Shown in pieces: positions 1 to 5,936 of a stretch of 8,993 nucleotides of DNA. Origin of the DNA: Propionibacteriaceae bacterium (GTDB lineage: Bacteria > Actinomycetota > Actinomycetes > Propionibacteriales > Propionibacteriaceae); contig JAICEV010000122.1 of assembly GCA_025923975.1 (NCBI GenBank), positions 1 to 8,993 on the forward strand, in the 5' to 3' direction. How positions within the stretch are numbered: the stretch's first letter is position 1; the number at the start of each line of letters is the position of its first letter. The notes under the pieces were generated by a model, which was not told the origin of the DNA, did no database searches, and saw only the letters and a program-made list of their open reading frames with translations. Made by a program: the position numbers and the translations under genes.

Positions 1-1444
1 CCAAGGGGCCGCCGAAGGCGAACAGTCCTCGAATCAGCTCCACCGCGGATTCCACTGACCGAGTTCCATCGGGAAGCGGGACGTCGTCCGTAACGTTGTT
101 GAGCTGGGCCAGCCGCCGGTCCATTTCTTCGTTCTGACCGGAGAGTGCAGCCATCCACGCTGCTGTCACGACCGTCGCCGTGTTCTGATTTGCCGGTGAC
201 GCCTCCAAGTCCTGAAGCCAACGACGTACGGTCGTCCCCAGCCCAGCGTCGAAATAGCGGAGCCAACTTGCCTGTACCAGAGATGCGGCTTGATCGCTGT
301 GTCCGGCGGCGAGTGCATGTTCAACGGCCGCGTCAACATAGCCATTCTCACTCAGCCAGTCCGCTGCGCGTCCGTGAAGCATCACTGCCCGATCTGGGTG
401 TTCAGTCTCGAGGGCGCTCCTGGCGACGGCACCAAAGAGGTGATGGAAACGGAACCAGCGTTCCTCGTCGTCAAGTGGAATGAGAAAAAGGTTGGTGTGT
501 TGGAGCTGGCGAAGAATTCGGGCTGATTGGCGACCCTCAGTCATATAGTCACACAGTGGTGCTGTGAACCGATCTACGATCGACATGTCAAGGATAAATT
601 GACGTACGTCTTCGCTCTGTCGGCTGAGTACCTCCTCCGTAAGGTAATCACCAATGAAGCGGTTGTTGCCGCTGAAATGATGCACGAACTCACTCGGATC
701 TGGGCGTCCGCTCAACGACAGCGCTGCCAGGTACAGGCCCGCCGGCCACCCCTCCGTACGGCGCATGAGTTCGCCCACGGTGTCGTGTGACAAAACGACT
801 CCGTCGGATACCAGCAGTGATGACGCCTCTTGTGTGTTGAATGCCAGGTCGTCAGCCCGGATTTCCAGAAGCTGACCAGCGGCGCGCAGCCGACCCAGGC
901 GCAGGGTCGGGTCCGCCCGGGCAATCAACACCAGGTGGGAATTCGGCGGTAGGTGCTTGAGGAAGAAATCTATTTGCTCGTTGCATTCTGCAGAACGGAC
1001 AATGTCGAAGTCGTCGACTACGACTGTGACATCCACGGCTAAAGCAGCAATTGCGTCGATGATTCTTGGCACCACGACTGTAGCTATGTCGTGGCCGCTC
1101 GCTGCGATGAAACCTGCTATGTCCCGAGCGATTACGCAGCCCGCGCGGTCAAGGGCCGTTGCGATGTCCGTCCACAGGCGTACCGGCTCGTTGTCGGCTG
1201 TGTCCAGAGATATCCAGGCCACAGCCGAAGGGCGATAAACAGAAGCCAACCACTGGGTAACGACGGTAGTTTTGCCGTAGCCGGCCGGAGCGGCAATCAA
1301 AGTCACCGGGCGTTGATTGGCCCGTTGGAGCTCTTCCAGGAGTCGATTTCGGGTCACCCACTCCGACCGCGCAAGTGGTGGCTGAAGCTTGGCTTCCAGC
1401 ATGGAATTGACAAGCTGTCTGCCCAGACTCTCGTCAGCCCACAT
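1..1444 (-). CDS. LAL/MalT-like LuxR-family ATP-dependent transcriptional regulator (N-terminal part; runs off the left edge)
   Basis: I translated the minus strand; the frame is open from an upstream TGA near 1579 to the window edge, giving 481 codons. The protein starts MWADESLGRQ and carries a MalT-type P-loop, APAGYGKTT (residues 52-60), the WISLD element (77-81), a Walker B stretch VTVVVDD (139-145), an ADPTLRLGRLRAAG sensor-like segment (177-190), TEGWPAGLYLAALSL (230-244), FIGDYLTEEVL (263-273) and RFHHLF (332-337). This order is typical of LAL regulators, in which a STAND ATPase domain is followed by a helical-repeat sensor region and a C-terminal LuxR helix-turn-helix. Family members are about 850-950 residues, so the missing DNA-binding end should lie left of position 1. 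I chose ATG 1444 because AAGGTGAG ends 7 nt upstream; an in-frame GTG at 1456 is the alternative. The likely role is cytoplasmic ligand- and ATP-responsive control of transcription, possibly of this locus (inference). Family assignment is firm; the ligand is unknown. Confidence 0.93.
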   Translation of the reverse strand, partial: MWADESLGRQLVNSMLEAKLQPPLARSEWVTRNRLLEELQRANQRPVTLIAAPAGYGKTTVVTQWLASVYRPSAVAWISLDTADNEPVRLWTDIATALDRAGCVIARDIAGFIAASGHDIATVVVPRIIDAIAALAVDVTVVVDDFDIVRSAECNEQIDFFLKHLPPNSHLVLIARADPTLRLGRLRAAGQLLEIRADDLAFNTQEASSLLVSDGVVLSHDTVGELMRRTEGWPAGLYLAALSLSGRPDPSEFVHHFSGNNRFIGDYLTEEVLSRQSEDVRQFILDMSIVDRFTAPLCDYMTEGRQSARILRQLQHTNLFLIPLDDEERWFRFHHLFGAVARSALETEHPDRAVMLHGRAADWLSENGYVDAAVEHALAAGHSDQAASLVQASWLRYFDAGLGTTVRRWLQDLEASPANQNTATVVTAAWMAALSGQNEEMDRRLAQLNNVTDDVPLPDGTRSVESAVELIRGLFAFGGPL

Positions 1445-1451
1445 AAGGCTG

Positions 1452-1459
1452 CTCACCTT
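1452..1459 (-). promoter_or_regulatory. Ribosome binding site of the LAL regulator
   Basis: On the minus strand AAGGTGAG lies 7 nt before ATG 1444. This spacing favours ATG 1444 over the in-frame GTG at 1456, which lies inside this very motif. Confidence 0.6.
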
Positions 1460-1548
1460 TGAATACTGCCCCTCGATGCGCCAGAAATTGACAGCCCCGA
1501 GTTTCGGTACGAGCCCACGGGCGACCCTCCCTGGGTTGACTAGTGGTG

Positions 1549-1554
1549 AGTATA
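1549..1554 (-). promoter_or_regulatory. Candidate -10 element of the LAL regulator promoter
   Basis: On the minus strand TATACT matches the sigma-70 -10 consensus at five of six positions and would give a leader of roughly 100 nt before ATG 1444. No TTGACA-like -35 sits at normal spacing. Instead a TCACCC half-site (1574-1579) occupies that position, 19 nt upstream, which would suit an activator-dependent promoter. This is inference from sequence alone. Confidence 0.35.
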
Positions 1555-1602
1555 CGGTCGGTAGTCGGCTTCAGGGTGAAGACGGTGCGGGAGGTGCACA
1601 CG

Positions 1603-1619
1603 TCACCCGACTTGGGTAA
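1603..1619. promoter_or_regulatory. Operator-like inverted repeat, copy 1 (one mismatch), upstream of the LAL regulator
   Basis: The plus strand reads TCACCC-GACTT-GGGTAA. It differs at one base from the perfect TCACCC-N5-GGGTGA found at 3371, 5920 and 7367. It lies about 50 nt upstream of the candidate -10 of the regulator gene. The same arm sequence recurs nearby as half-sites (1574-1579 and 1638-1643), so this region may bind the regulator at several points. Confidence 0.6.
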
Positions 1620-1664
1620 TCTGCGTCAGTTCGGCCCGGGTGAGGCTCTTTTCGCCGGAGGGTT

Positions 1665-1694
1665 CGCGCCCGTCCCTACAACGGTGCGGGCGCG
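1665..1694 (-). terminator. GC-rich stem-loop downstream of the DHA2 exporter gene
   Basis: Arms CGCGCCCG (1665-1672) and CGGGCGCG (1687-1694) pair perfectly over 8 bp around a 14-nt loop. It sits 56 bp past the exporter stop codon. There is no T-run on either strand, so it is not a canonical intrinsic terminator; actinobacterial terminators often lack one. It may simply be a structured 3' end. Confidence 0.3.
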
Positions 1695-1749
1695 CAAGCG
1701 GTTGACACACGAAGGCGGCCGCGATGTCGGCGTGCCGCTCCGCGAGTAA

Positions 1750-3366
1750 TCAACCGATCGACATCCCTTCTGCTGCAGATGATGGCTTCAGGTCGGGCAG
1801 GCGGCTCATCCGGAACGAATTGAGGAGGCCGAGCAGGCCTGCGATGATCGGCACGAGTAGAGCCACTTGAAGTGCTAATGGCCGAGCTTCGGTATTGATA
1901 CGGACAATCTCGGCCTGGATCTGGGGAGGTTCATCCTCGAGCAGCTGAACAAGCTGAACGTTGCTCATCACCTCCGCATCCTCCTCGAGAGCAACGGCGA
2001 CACGCTCCTTATCCGCCGGAGGCAAGACTGCGCTGTCTTGAGCCATAGAGGTGAAGCTGAAGGCGAGGGTGGCCAACATGATCGCGCCGGCGAATGCCAA
2101 CCCGAAGGACAGACCGAAAGAGCCTGCCGCTGAGTTGACCCCAGCGGCCTCGCTGACCCGTTCATCCGAGATCGGTGCCAGCGTGTAGTTGTTGAGCTGA
2201 GACACCAGCAGGCCAAGCCCTGATCCCGCAATCACCAACGGAATCAGGAGGTACCAGCCGGAGTCGGCCCGGGGGACGATCGGGAACAGTAATCCAATCC
2301 CGACGGTGAGCAGCAGAAAGCCGATCCGAATGATCGTACTCGGCCGCCGCCTTCCGGCCCTTCGTCCCGCGAGGATCGCAACGCCAAACATGCTGAGGGA
2401 CAGTGGGGCGATCGACAAGCCCGCCTGCATGGCGTTGTATTCGAGCACCATCTGGAGGTAGATCGGCAAGGCGATCATGAGTCCCCCGAGAGAGATCTGC
2501 TGCAACATCTGCTGGGAAATCCCCAGTTGGAAGTGCTTGGACCGAAACAGGTCTGGATCGATTAGCGTCGGTTTTTCTTGCCGCTTGCGACCGATGAGCC
2601 AGTATGCGAAGGCACCGAGCGCAATGGCGCCGCTGGCCAAAATCGCCAGCACATATTCTCCGCCCTCCTGCCAGACCAGGATGCCCAGCACGATGCCGCC
2701 CATACCCAAGATCGAGAGGAGGGCACCCACGACGTCGACCGCTCGGCTGCCCGTATAGGGCACGTCCTGCACCAGTCTGATGCCGGAGAGCACGACGATG
2801 ATGATCACCAGCTCGAGCAGGAAGGCGACTCGCCAGGAGAGATAGGTGGTGATAAAGCCGCCCAGCAAAGGTCCCACTGCCGCCGCGATCGCAGCCGCTG
2901 CGCCGACGAGCGCATAGACGCGCTTCTGGGCTGCTCCTTCGAAGTTGCCATGGATAAGGGACTGCATGGCGGGGAGCAGCAGTGACGCGCCGATGCCGCC
3001 GATGATGGCCCAGAAGACAACGATGGCGAATAGATTCTGGGCAACCGTCATGGCACCGGCGCCGATGGCATAACCCAACAAACCGAGCACGTATGCACGC
3101 TTGCGTCCAATGAGATCGCCGACCTTGCTGCCGATCAGGATGAACGCGGCAGACACGAGCGCCTCGAGGGCGATCGCCCCCTGGACGCCGCTGACTGTCG
3201 TCTCGAGATCCCGAACCACCGCCGATATCGACACGTTCATGATTGAGGTGTCGACAACGAGCACGAACATCGCCATCGCCAGCAAGATGGCGAGCGTCCG
3301 GTTCATGGGAACGTTCGTTGGAGCGTGCTTCTCGATGCTCGAGTGTCGATCAGAAACTGCCCTCAT
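1750..3366 (-). CDS. DHA2-family (14-TM) MFS drug/metabolite exporter
   Basis: This 538-residue integral membrane protein has the marks of the DHA2 drug:proton antiporter family. It shows the TM1 motif VVDTSIMNV (residues 37-45, with Asp39), motif A GSKVGDLIGRKR (79-90), and antiporter motif C ending in GPLLGG (165-170), followed by SWRVAF. Fourteen hydrophobic segments can be counted, and a charged loop of about 60 residues rich in Glu and Asp precedes the last one, a usual DHA2 feature. It should export an amphiphilic compound using the proton gradient; substrate is unknown. ATG 3366 has only GGGTGA as a possible ribosome site, and that is the arm of an inverted repeat 5 nt upstream. Met21 (3306) is an alternative start just before TM1, but it lacks a good ribosome site. 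It is divergent from the DUF7144-like operon and shares its 96-bp intergenic region. Confidence 0.93.
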   Translation of the reverse strand: MRAVSDRHSSIEKHAPTNVPMNRTLAILLAMAMFVLVVDTSIMNVSISAVVRDLETTVSGVQGAIALEALVSAAFILIGSKVGDLIGRKRAYVLGLLGYAIGAGAMTVAQNLFAIVVFWAIIGGIGASLLLPAMQSLIHGNFEGAAQKRVYALVGAAAAIAAAVGPLLGGFITTYLSWRVAFLLELVIIIVVLSGIRLVQDVPYTGSRAVDVVGALLSILGMGGIVLGILVWQEGGEYVLAILASGAIALGAFAYWLIGRKRQEKPTLIDPDLFRSKHFQLGISQQMLQQISLGGLMIALPIYLQMVLEYNAMQAGLSIAPLSLSMFGVAILAGRRAGRRRPSTIIRIGFLLLTVGIGLLFPIVPRADSGWYLLIPLVIAGSGLGLLVSQLNNYTLAPISDERVSEAAGVNSAAGSFGLSFGLAFAGAIMLATLAFSFTSMAQDSAVLPPADKERVAVALEEDAEVMSNVQLVQLLEDEPPQIQAEIVRINTEARPLALQVALLVPIIAGLLGLLNSFRMSRLPDLKPSSAAEGMSIG

Positions 3367-3370
3367 CGAT

Positions 3371-3387
3371 TCACCCGCGGCGGGTGA
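3371..3387. promoter_or_regulatory. Operator-like inverted repeat, copy 2 (perfect), between divergent exporter and DUF7144 operon
   Basis: TCACCC-GCGGC-GGGTGA is a perfect palindrome of 8-bp arms around one base. It lies in the 96-bp gap between two divergent genes and ends 4 nt before the annotated ATG of the exporter. In the plus direction, a weak -10-like TAGCGT (3410-3415) would place the repeat's centre about 43 bp upstream of transcription start, a position typical of activators touching RNA polymerase. That placement is inference. Confidence 0.75.
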
Positions 3388-3462
3388 TTCGTCGCGGAAC
3401 GCTGGAACCTAGCGTGGCTGAAGGATCAAACCGTCAATGGGAATCGGAGGCAGATTAACCCC

Positions 3463-3921
3463 ATGGCAAGCACTCAAACTGTCAGCCGCTGGGCTCACGG
3501 CATCGCCGTATTCGCCGGCGTCGTGATGATCATCGGTGGGGCTTTCCAGGCTCTCGAGGGTCTCGCGGGCATCGTAAGGGACCAGTGGCTCGTTGTCCTA
3601 CCGGAGTACATCTACGCCTTTGACCTCACGGTCTGGGGCTGGATTCACCTTCTGGTCGGCCTGGCGTTGCTGGTGATCGGCGTCTCCCTGCTCAGGGGCC
3701 AGACCTGGGCTCGCGTGGCAGGCATGATCGTAGCTGTGATCTCGGCGATCTTGAACTTTGTTTGGTTGCCGTTCTCGCCTTGGTGGGCGCTGACGGTGAT
3801 CGTCGTCGACTTCCTGGTCATCTGGGCTCTGGCGGCATACCTGAGGCAGCCTGCACCGCCGGCACCGCCCGCACCGCCTACACCTGCGGCGTCGCCGGAT
3901 CAGCAAGCCGCGATGTCTTAA
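3463..3921 (+). CDS. DUF7144-like small four-TM membrane protein
   Basis: The 152-residue protein has four hydrophobic segments (about residues 12-36, 56-77, 83-103 and 106-127). Its conserved-looking landmarks are GWIHLLVG (59-66), GQTWAR (79-84), NFVWLPFSPWW (98-108) and the acidic Asp116 in VVDFLVIWAL. From memory, this pattern matches the actinobacterial DUF7144 membrane family, whose function is not known. The C-terminal tail (128-152) is a Pro/Ala-rich cytoplasmic or periplasmic tail with APP repeats. ATG 3463 follows GGAGG (3446-3450) at a rather long 12-nt spacing. It is the first gene of a plus-strand operon with the double-domain protein and the MHS symporter. The family call is from recognition, not a search. 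Confidence 0.85.
   Translation: MASTQTVSRWAHGIAVFAGVVMIIGGAFQALEGLAGIVRDQWLVVLPEYIYAFDLTVWGWIHLLVGLALLVIGVSLLRGQTWARVAGMIVAVISAILNFVWLPFSPWWALTVIVVDFLVIWALAAYLRQPAPPAPPAPPTPAASPDQQAAMS
3853..3879 (+). repeat. Three tandem 9-bp repeats encoding APP units
   Basis: The unit GCACCGCC(G/C/T) occurs three times in a row with period 9 and encodes Ala-Pro-Pro each time in the C-terminal tail of the DUF7144-like protein. Such in-frame repeats can change copy number between strains without a frameshift. Confidence 0.7.
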
Positions 3922-3965
3922 ACCTTTCCGTACTGTGGCCGAACCGGCGCGTACGCGTGACGCAC

Positions 3966-3971
3966 GAGGGG
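3966..3971 (+). promoter_or_regulatory. Ribosome binding site deciding the start of the double-domain protein
   Basis: GAGGGG lies 8 nt before GTG 3980. The upstream in-frame GTG at 3935 has no purine-rich site in front of it, so 3980 is preferred. Confidence 0.55.
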
Positions 3972-3979
3972 CAAGGGCG

Positions 3980-4360
3980 GTGTACGAGATCACATTGCGC
4001 GGTGCACCACCCGCCAGCCTGACCGCAAGGTTTCCGGCGATCACGTGGCACTCTGCGCCGGCGGCCACCATTTTGTCCCGGCGCGATGCCGATCCGGCGG
4101 ACGTAGATTTGCTGATCGAGCATCTGCGATCTGTGGGAATCACGCCGCTGGAGGTTCATGCATCGTCCCGCAGTTATGAATTTCGGATCGAAGGACGGCT
4201 GAGTGACTCAACCTTGCGTTACATGCAGTGGGCAGCTCGGCTTGATCAGGAGCGAACGGTGATGCGCGTCGCGGCGACACCGACGGAGCTGCGGATGATC
4301 TTGCACGAACTTGCAGACAACGGTATCGGGATCGACCACCTCGTCTGTCACTTACCCTGA
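3980..4360 (+). CDS. Small soluble protein with two tandem copies of an unnamed ~60-residue YEI domain
   Basis: I do not recognise a named family. From GTG 3980 the protein has 126 residues and is an internal duplication. Copy 1 (2-60) starts YEITLRG and ends GITPLEV; copy 2 (66-123) starts YEFRIEG and ends GIGIDHL. Both share the layout Tyr-Glu-hydrophobic strand, Gly, a short helix, then a Thr-containing strand (ATILS, RTVMR), an acidic amphipathic helix (LLIEHLR, MILHELA), Gly-Ile and a final strand. This beta-alpha-beta-beta-alpha-beta pattern suggests a ferredoxin-like fold (inference). A third copy is the separate 67-residue protein at 5655-5858 on the other strand. There is no signal peptide or membrane segment, so it is probably cytoplasmic. 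It lies 58 nt after the DUF7144-like gene and 5 nt before the MHS symporter, in one operon. GTG 3935 would add 15 Arg-rich residues but lacks a ribosome site and does not match the sister protein's start. Confidence 0.85.
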   Translation: MYEITLRGAPPASLTARFPAITWHSAPAATILSRRDADPADVDLLIEHLRSVGITPLEVHASSRSYEFRIEGRLSDSTLRYMQWAARLDQERTVMRVAATPTELRMILHELADNGIGIDHLVCHLP

Positions 4361-4365
4361 CGTAT

Positions 4366-5658
4366 GTGTCGGCATCGCAGACCAGGTGGCAGAGCTTCCG
4401 CGGCGCGCTTTCCTTGCGGACTGCCGTACTCACGCTCTGTCTCGGCAATGCCGTGCAGTGGTACGACTTCGCCCTCTACGGAGCATTCGCCACCATCATC
4501 GGACCGGTGTTCTTCCCGGCTGAGGACCCCGCCGTCGTCATGCTGGCCGCCTTTGCCACCTACAGCACCGCGCTGATCATCAGGCCCGTAGGTGCGCTCC
4601 TCTTCGGTCGAATGGCGGACCTTCGGGGACGCCGCGCTGTCTTCGTGCCAGTCATTCTCCTCATGGCCGGAGCCACCGCGGCCGTTGGATTCCTACCCGG
4701 CTATGCGACGATCGGCATTCTGGCGCCTATCACACTGATCATGCTCCGCGCCGCGCAGGGTCTGGCAGCCGGTGGGGAACTGGGCGTGGCAGCAGTACTC
4801 ATCCTGGAACGAGCACCCAGTTACCAACGCGGCCAGCTGGCTTCCTGGCATACCGCGACCCTGGCCCTTGGGCTCGGTGCTGGCATGGCTGTCGCCTCCG
4901 CACTGCTGCTAGCCCAGCGATCAGACCCATGGGAGATCGGCTGGTGGCGATTGGCCTTTATCCTCGCGTTGCCCTTGGCACTCGTCGCCAGGTTTGTACG
5001 CCGCCGAGTCAGCGAGACGAGCGGCTTCCTTGCTCTTCAAGAAAGCGGAGAAGTGATCAAGAAGCCCATCCCGACGCTGTGGGCTAGCGATCGCCTAGCG
5101 ATCATGAGAGGCTTCGCACTTATTGCCGCCGGCGCAGTTGCTTTCAACACCTTCTTCATCTTCATGCCGAACCATCTGGCCGCCACCAGAAAGCTGGATC
5201 TGACAACCACGTTGTCGATCTCGGCGGCGATGCTGGCCGTCACTGCGGCCGCGGCCGTCGCATTGGGGCGTTTGTCTGATGTTATTGGGCGGCGTCCGGT
5301 GGCCATCTGGTCCTGCGTCGCCCTGGTCGTCCTGGCCGCCCCAATGTCGATAGCCGCGAGTGCGTCACAGCTTGGGTTGCTGCTAGCTCAGCTGATCATC
5401 GGTTGCCTGCTGGCTGGCGTCCTTTTGGTCGCGATGGTTGGCGAGCTCTTTGCCACGCCGCTCCGATCGACTGGGATGTCGCTGACTGCCGGCCTGGCAA
5501 CTGCCCTCCTCGGCGGGACAGCACCAGTCATCGACCAGATTCTTGTCACGACGCTGAATCTCGATATTGCGGTAGGTGTGTACGTCAGTCTGGTCGGCTG
5601 TTTGGCATTAGTGGCTCTTTGGCGCTGGCCCGAAACCGCATTCAAGCCGACGATCTAG
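4366..5658 (+). CDS. MHS-family (ProP/KgtP-like) MFS metabolite:proton symporter
   Basis: This 430-residue, 12-TM inner-membrane transporter carries hallmarks of the metabolite:H+ symporter family. They are the TM1 signature GNAVQWYDFALYG (27-39, with Asp34), RPVGALLFGRMADLRGRR (73-90, containing motif A) and RAAQGLAAGGE (128-138), followed by an ERAP loop (148-151). Known members take up osmolytes, dicarboxylates, shikimate or aromatic acids with protons; the substrate here cannot be read. The usual Glu before Trp in TM1 is Gln31. The start is GTG 4366, 5 nt after the preceding stop and without a clear ribosome site, which points to translational coupling. The stop codon lies in a CTAG shared with the convergent 67-aa gene. 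Unlike the two DHA2 proteins in the window, it is of an importer type. Confidence 0.92.
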   Translation: MSASQTRWQSFRGALSLRTAVLTLCLGNAVQWYDFALYGAFATIIGPVFFPAEDPAVVMLAAFATYSTALIIRPVGALLFGRMADLRGRRAVFVPVILLMAGATAAVGFLPGYATIGILAPITLIMLRAAQGLAAGGELGVAAVLILERAPSYQRGQLASWHTATLALGLGAGMAVASALLLAQRSDPWEIGWWRLAFILALPLALVARFVRRRVSETSGFLALQESGEVIKKPIPTLWASDRLAIMRGFALIAAGAVAFNTFFIFMPNHLAATRKLDLTTTLSISAAMLAVTAAAAVALGRLSDVIGRRPVAIWSCVALVVLAAPMSIAASASQLGLLLAQLIIGCLLAGVLLVAMVGELFATPLRSTGMSLTAGLATALLGGTAPVIDQILVTTLNLDIAVGVYVSLVGCLALVALWRWPETAFKPTI

Positions 5659-5858
5659 GTGACTTCACGGCGTATCTCGATCAGATCGATCCCGGCGTTT
5701 CGCAATGCGTCGATGAGACCCCAGAGCGCTGCATCGTCCAGCTGTTTGGCATGCAAGATTGTGCCTGCAGGCTCTACGGTCTCGATCTGCCGGAAGTTTT
5801 CGAGCACATCGAGCGGCACCGTGCCTACAACTCGGATCTCGTACGTCGACTTTCCCAT
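5655..5858 (-). CDS. 67-aa single-copy YEI-domain protein
   Basis: This short, unnamed protein is a single copy of the domain that is duplicated in the protein at 3980-4360. The match runs over its whole length: YEIRVVG (residues 6-12), the central GTILHAKQ (32-39), the helix DDAALWGLIDALRNAG (41-56) and the end IDLIEIRR (57-64). It has no membrane segment. It predicts as beta-alpha-beta-beta-alpha-beta, like a minimal ferredoxin-like domain (inference). ATG 5858 has GAGG about 4 nt upstream. It follows the second DHA2 exporter by 61 bp, with an operator-like repeat in between, so it may have its own promoter as well as being cotranscribed. Its conservation with a paralogue on the other strand shows that it is a real gene despite its size. 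Function unknown; a ligand-binding or transporter-modulating role is only a guess. Confidence 0.85.
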   Translation of the reverse strand: MGKSTYEIRVVGTVPLDVLENFRQIETVEPAGTILHAKQLDDAALWGLIDALRNAGIDLIEIRREVT

Positions 5859-5919
5859 TGCGCCTCGATCCGTGAATCAGTGACTGCAGCCACAATGCCC
5901 GGAGACCGCTCGGAAGACT

Positions 5920-5936
5920 TCACCCGCTCCGGGTGA
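5920..5936. promoter_or_regulatory. Operator-like inverted repeat, copy 3 (perfect), overlapping the exporter stop codon
   Basis: TCACCC-GCTCC-GGGTGA is a perfect copy. On the minus strand it encodes the last residues and the TGA stop of the second DHA2 exporter, and it lies 61 bp before the start of the 67-aa gene. Its position suggests separate control of that small gene from within the transcription unit. Confidence 0.7.

Larger units (their letters stand above)
1445..1749. other. Gene-free stretch between the DHA2 exporter and the LAL regulator
   Basis: About 305 bp carry no convincing gene; the short open frames here have no recognisable protein signature. The stretch holds a GC-rich hairpin just downstream of the exporter (1665-1694), an operator-like inverted repeat (1603-1619), a degenerate extra copy of it (1626-1643), a lone half-site (1574-1579) and a good -10-like hexamer for the regulator (1549-1554). 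It is best read as the 3' end of one unit and the promoter of the next. Confidence 0.6.

Noticed and set aside
1355..1360. Lone TCACCC half-site within the LAL gene (also others in coding regions near 6125 and 7700)
   Set aside because: No GGGTGA arm at the 5-nt spacing; single 6-mers are expected by chance in GC-rich DNA.
145..1462. Several plus-strand open frames of 78-123 codons between 145 and 1462
   Set aside because: They are antisense to the LAL regulator, whose minus-strand frame is continuous and carries clear family motifs; the plus-strand products have no recognisable features.
1389..1749. Plus-strand open frames of 76 and 68 codons in the gene-free stretch
   Set aside because: No ribosome site, no family signature, and they run through the hairpin and operator-like repeats.
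2578..2985. 135-codon plus-strand open frame inside the first exporter
   Set aside because: His/Asp-rich antisense shadow of a well-supported membrane protein gene.
3598..4143. 181-codon minus-strand open frame across the DUF7144-like and double-domain genes
   Set aside because: Arg-rich, spans two genes with clear signatures on the other strand; typical high-GC shadow.
5084..5103. Direct repeat CTAGCGATC twice, 2 bp apart
   Set aside because: It lies inside the MHS symporter coding frame with no matching copies elsewhere; most likely chance.
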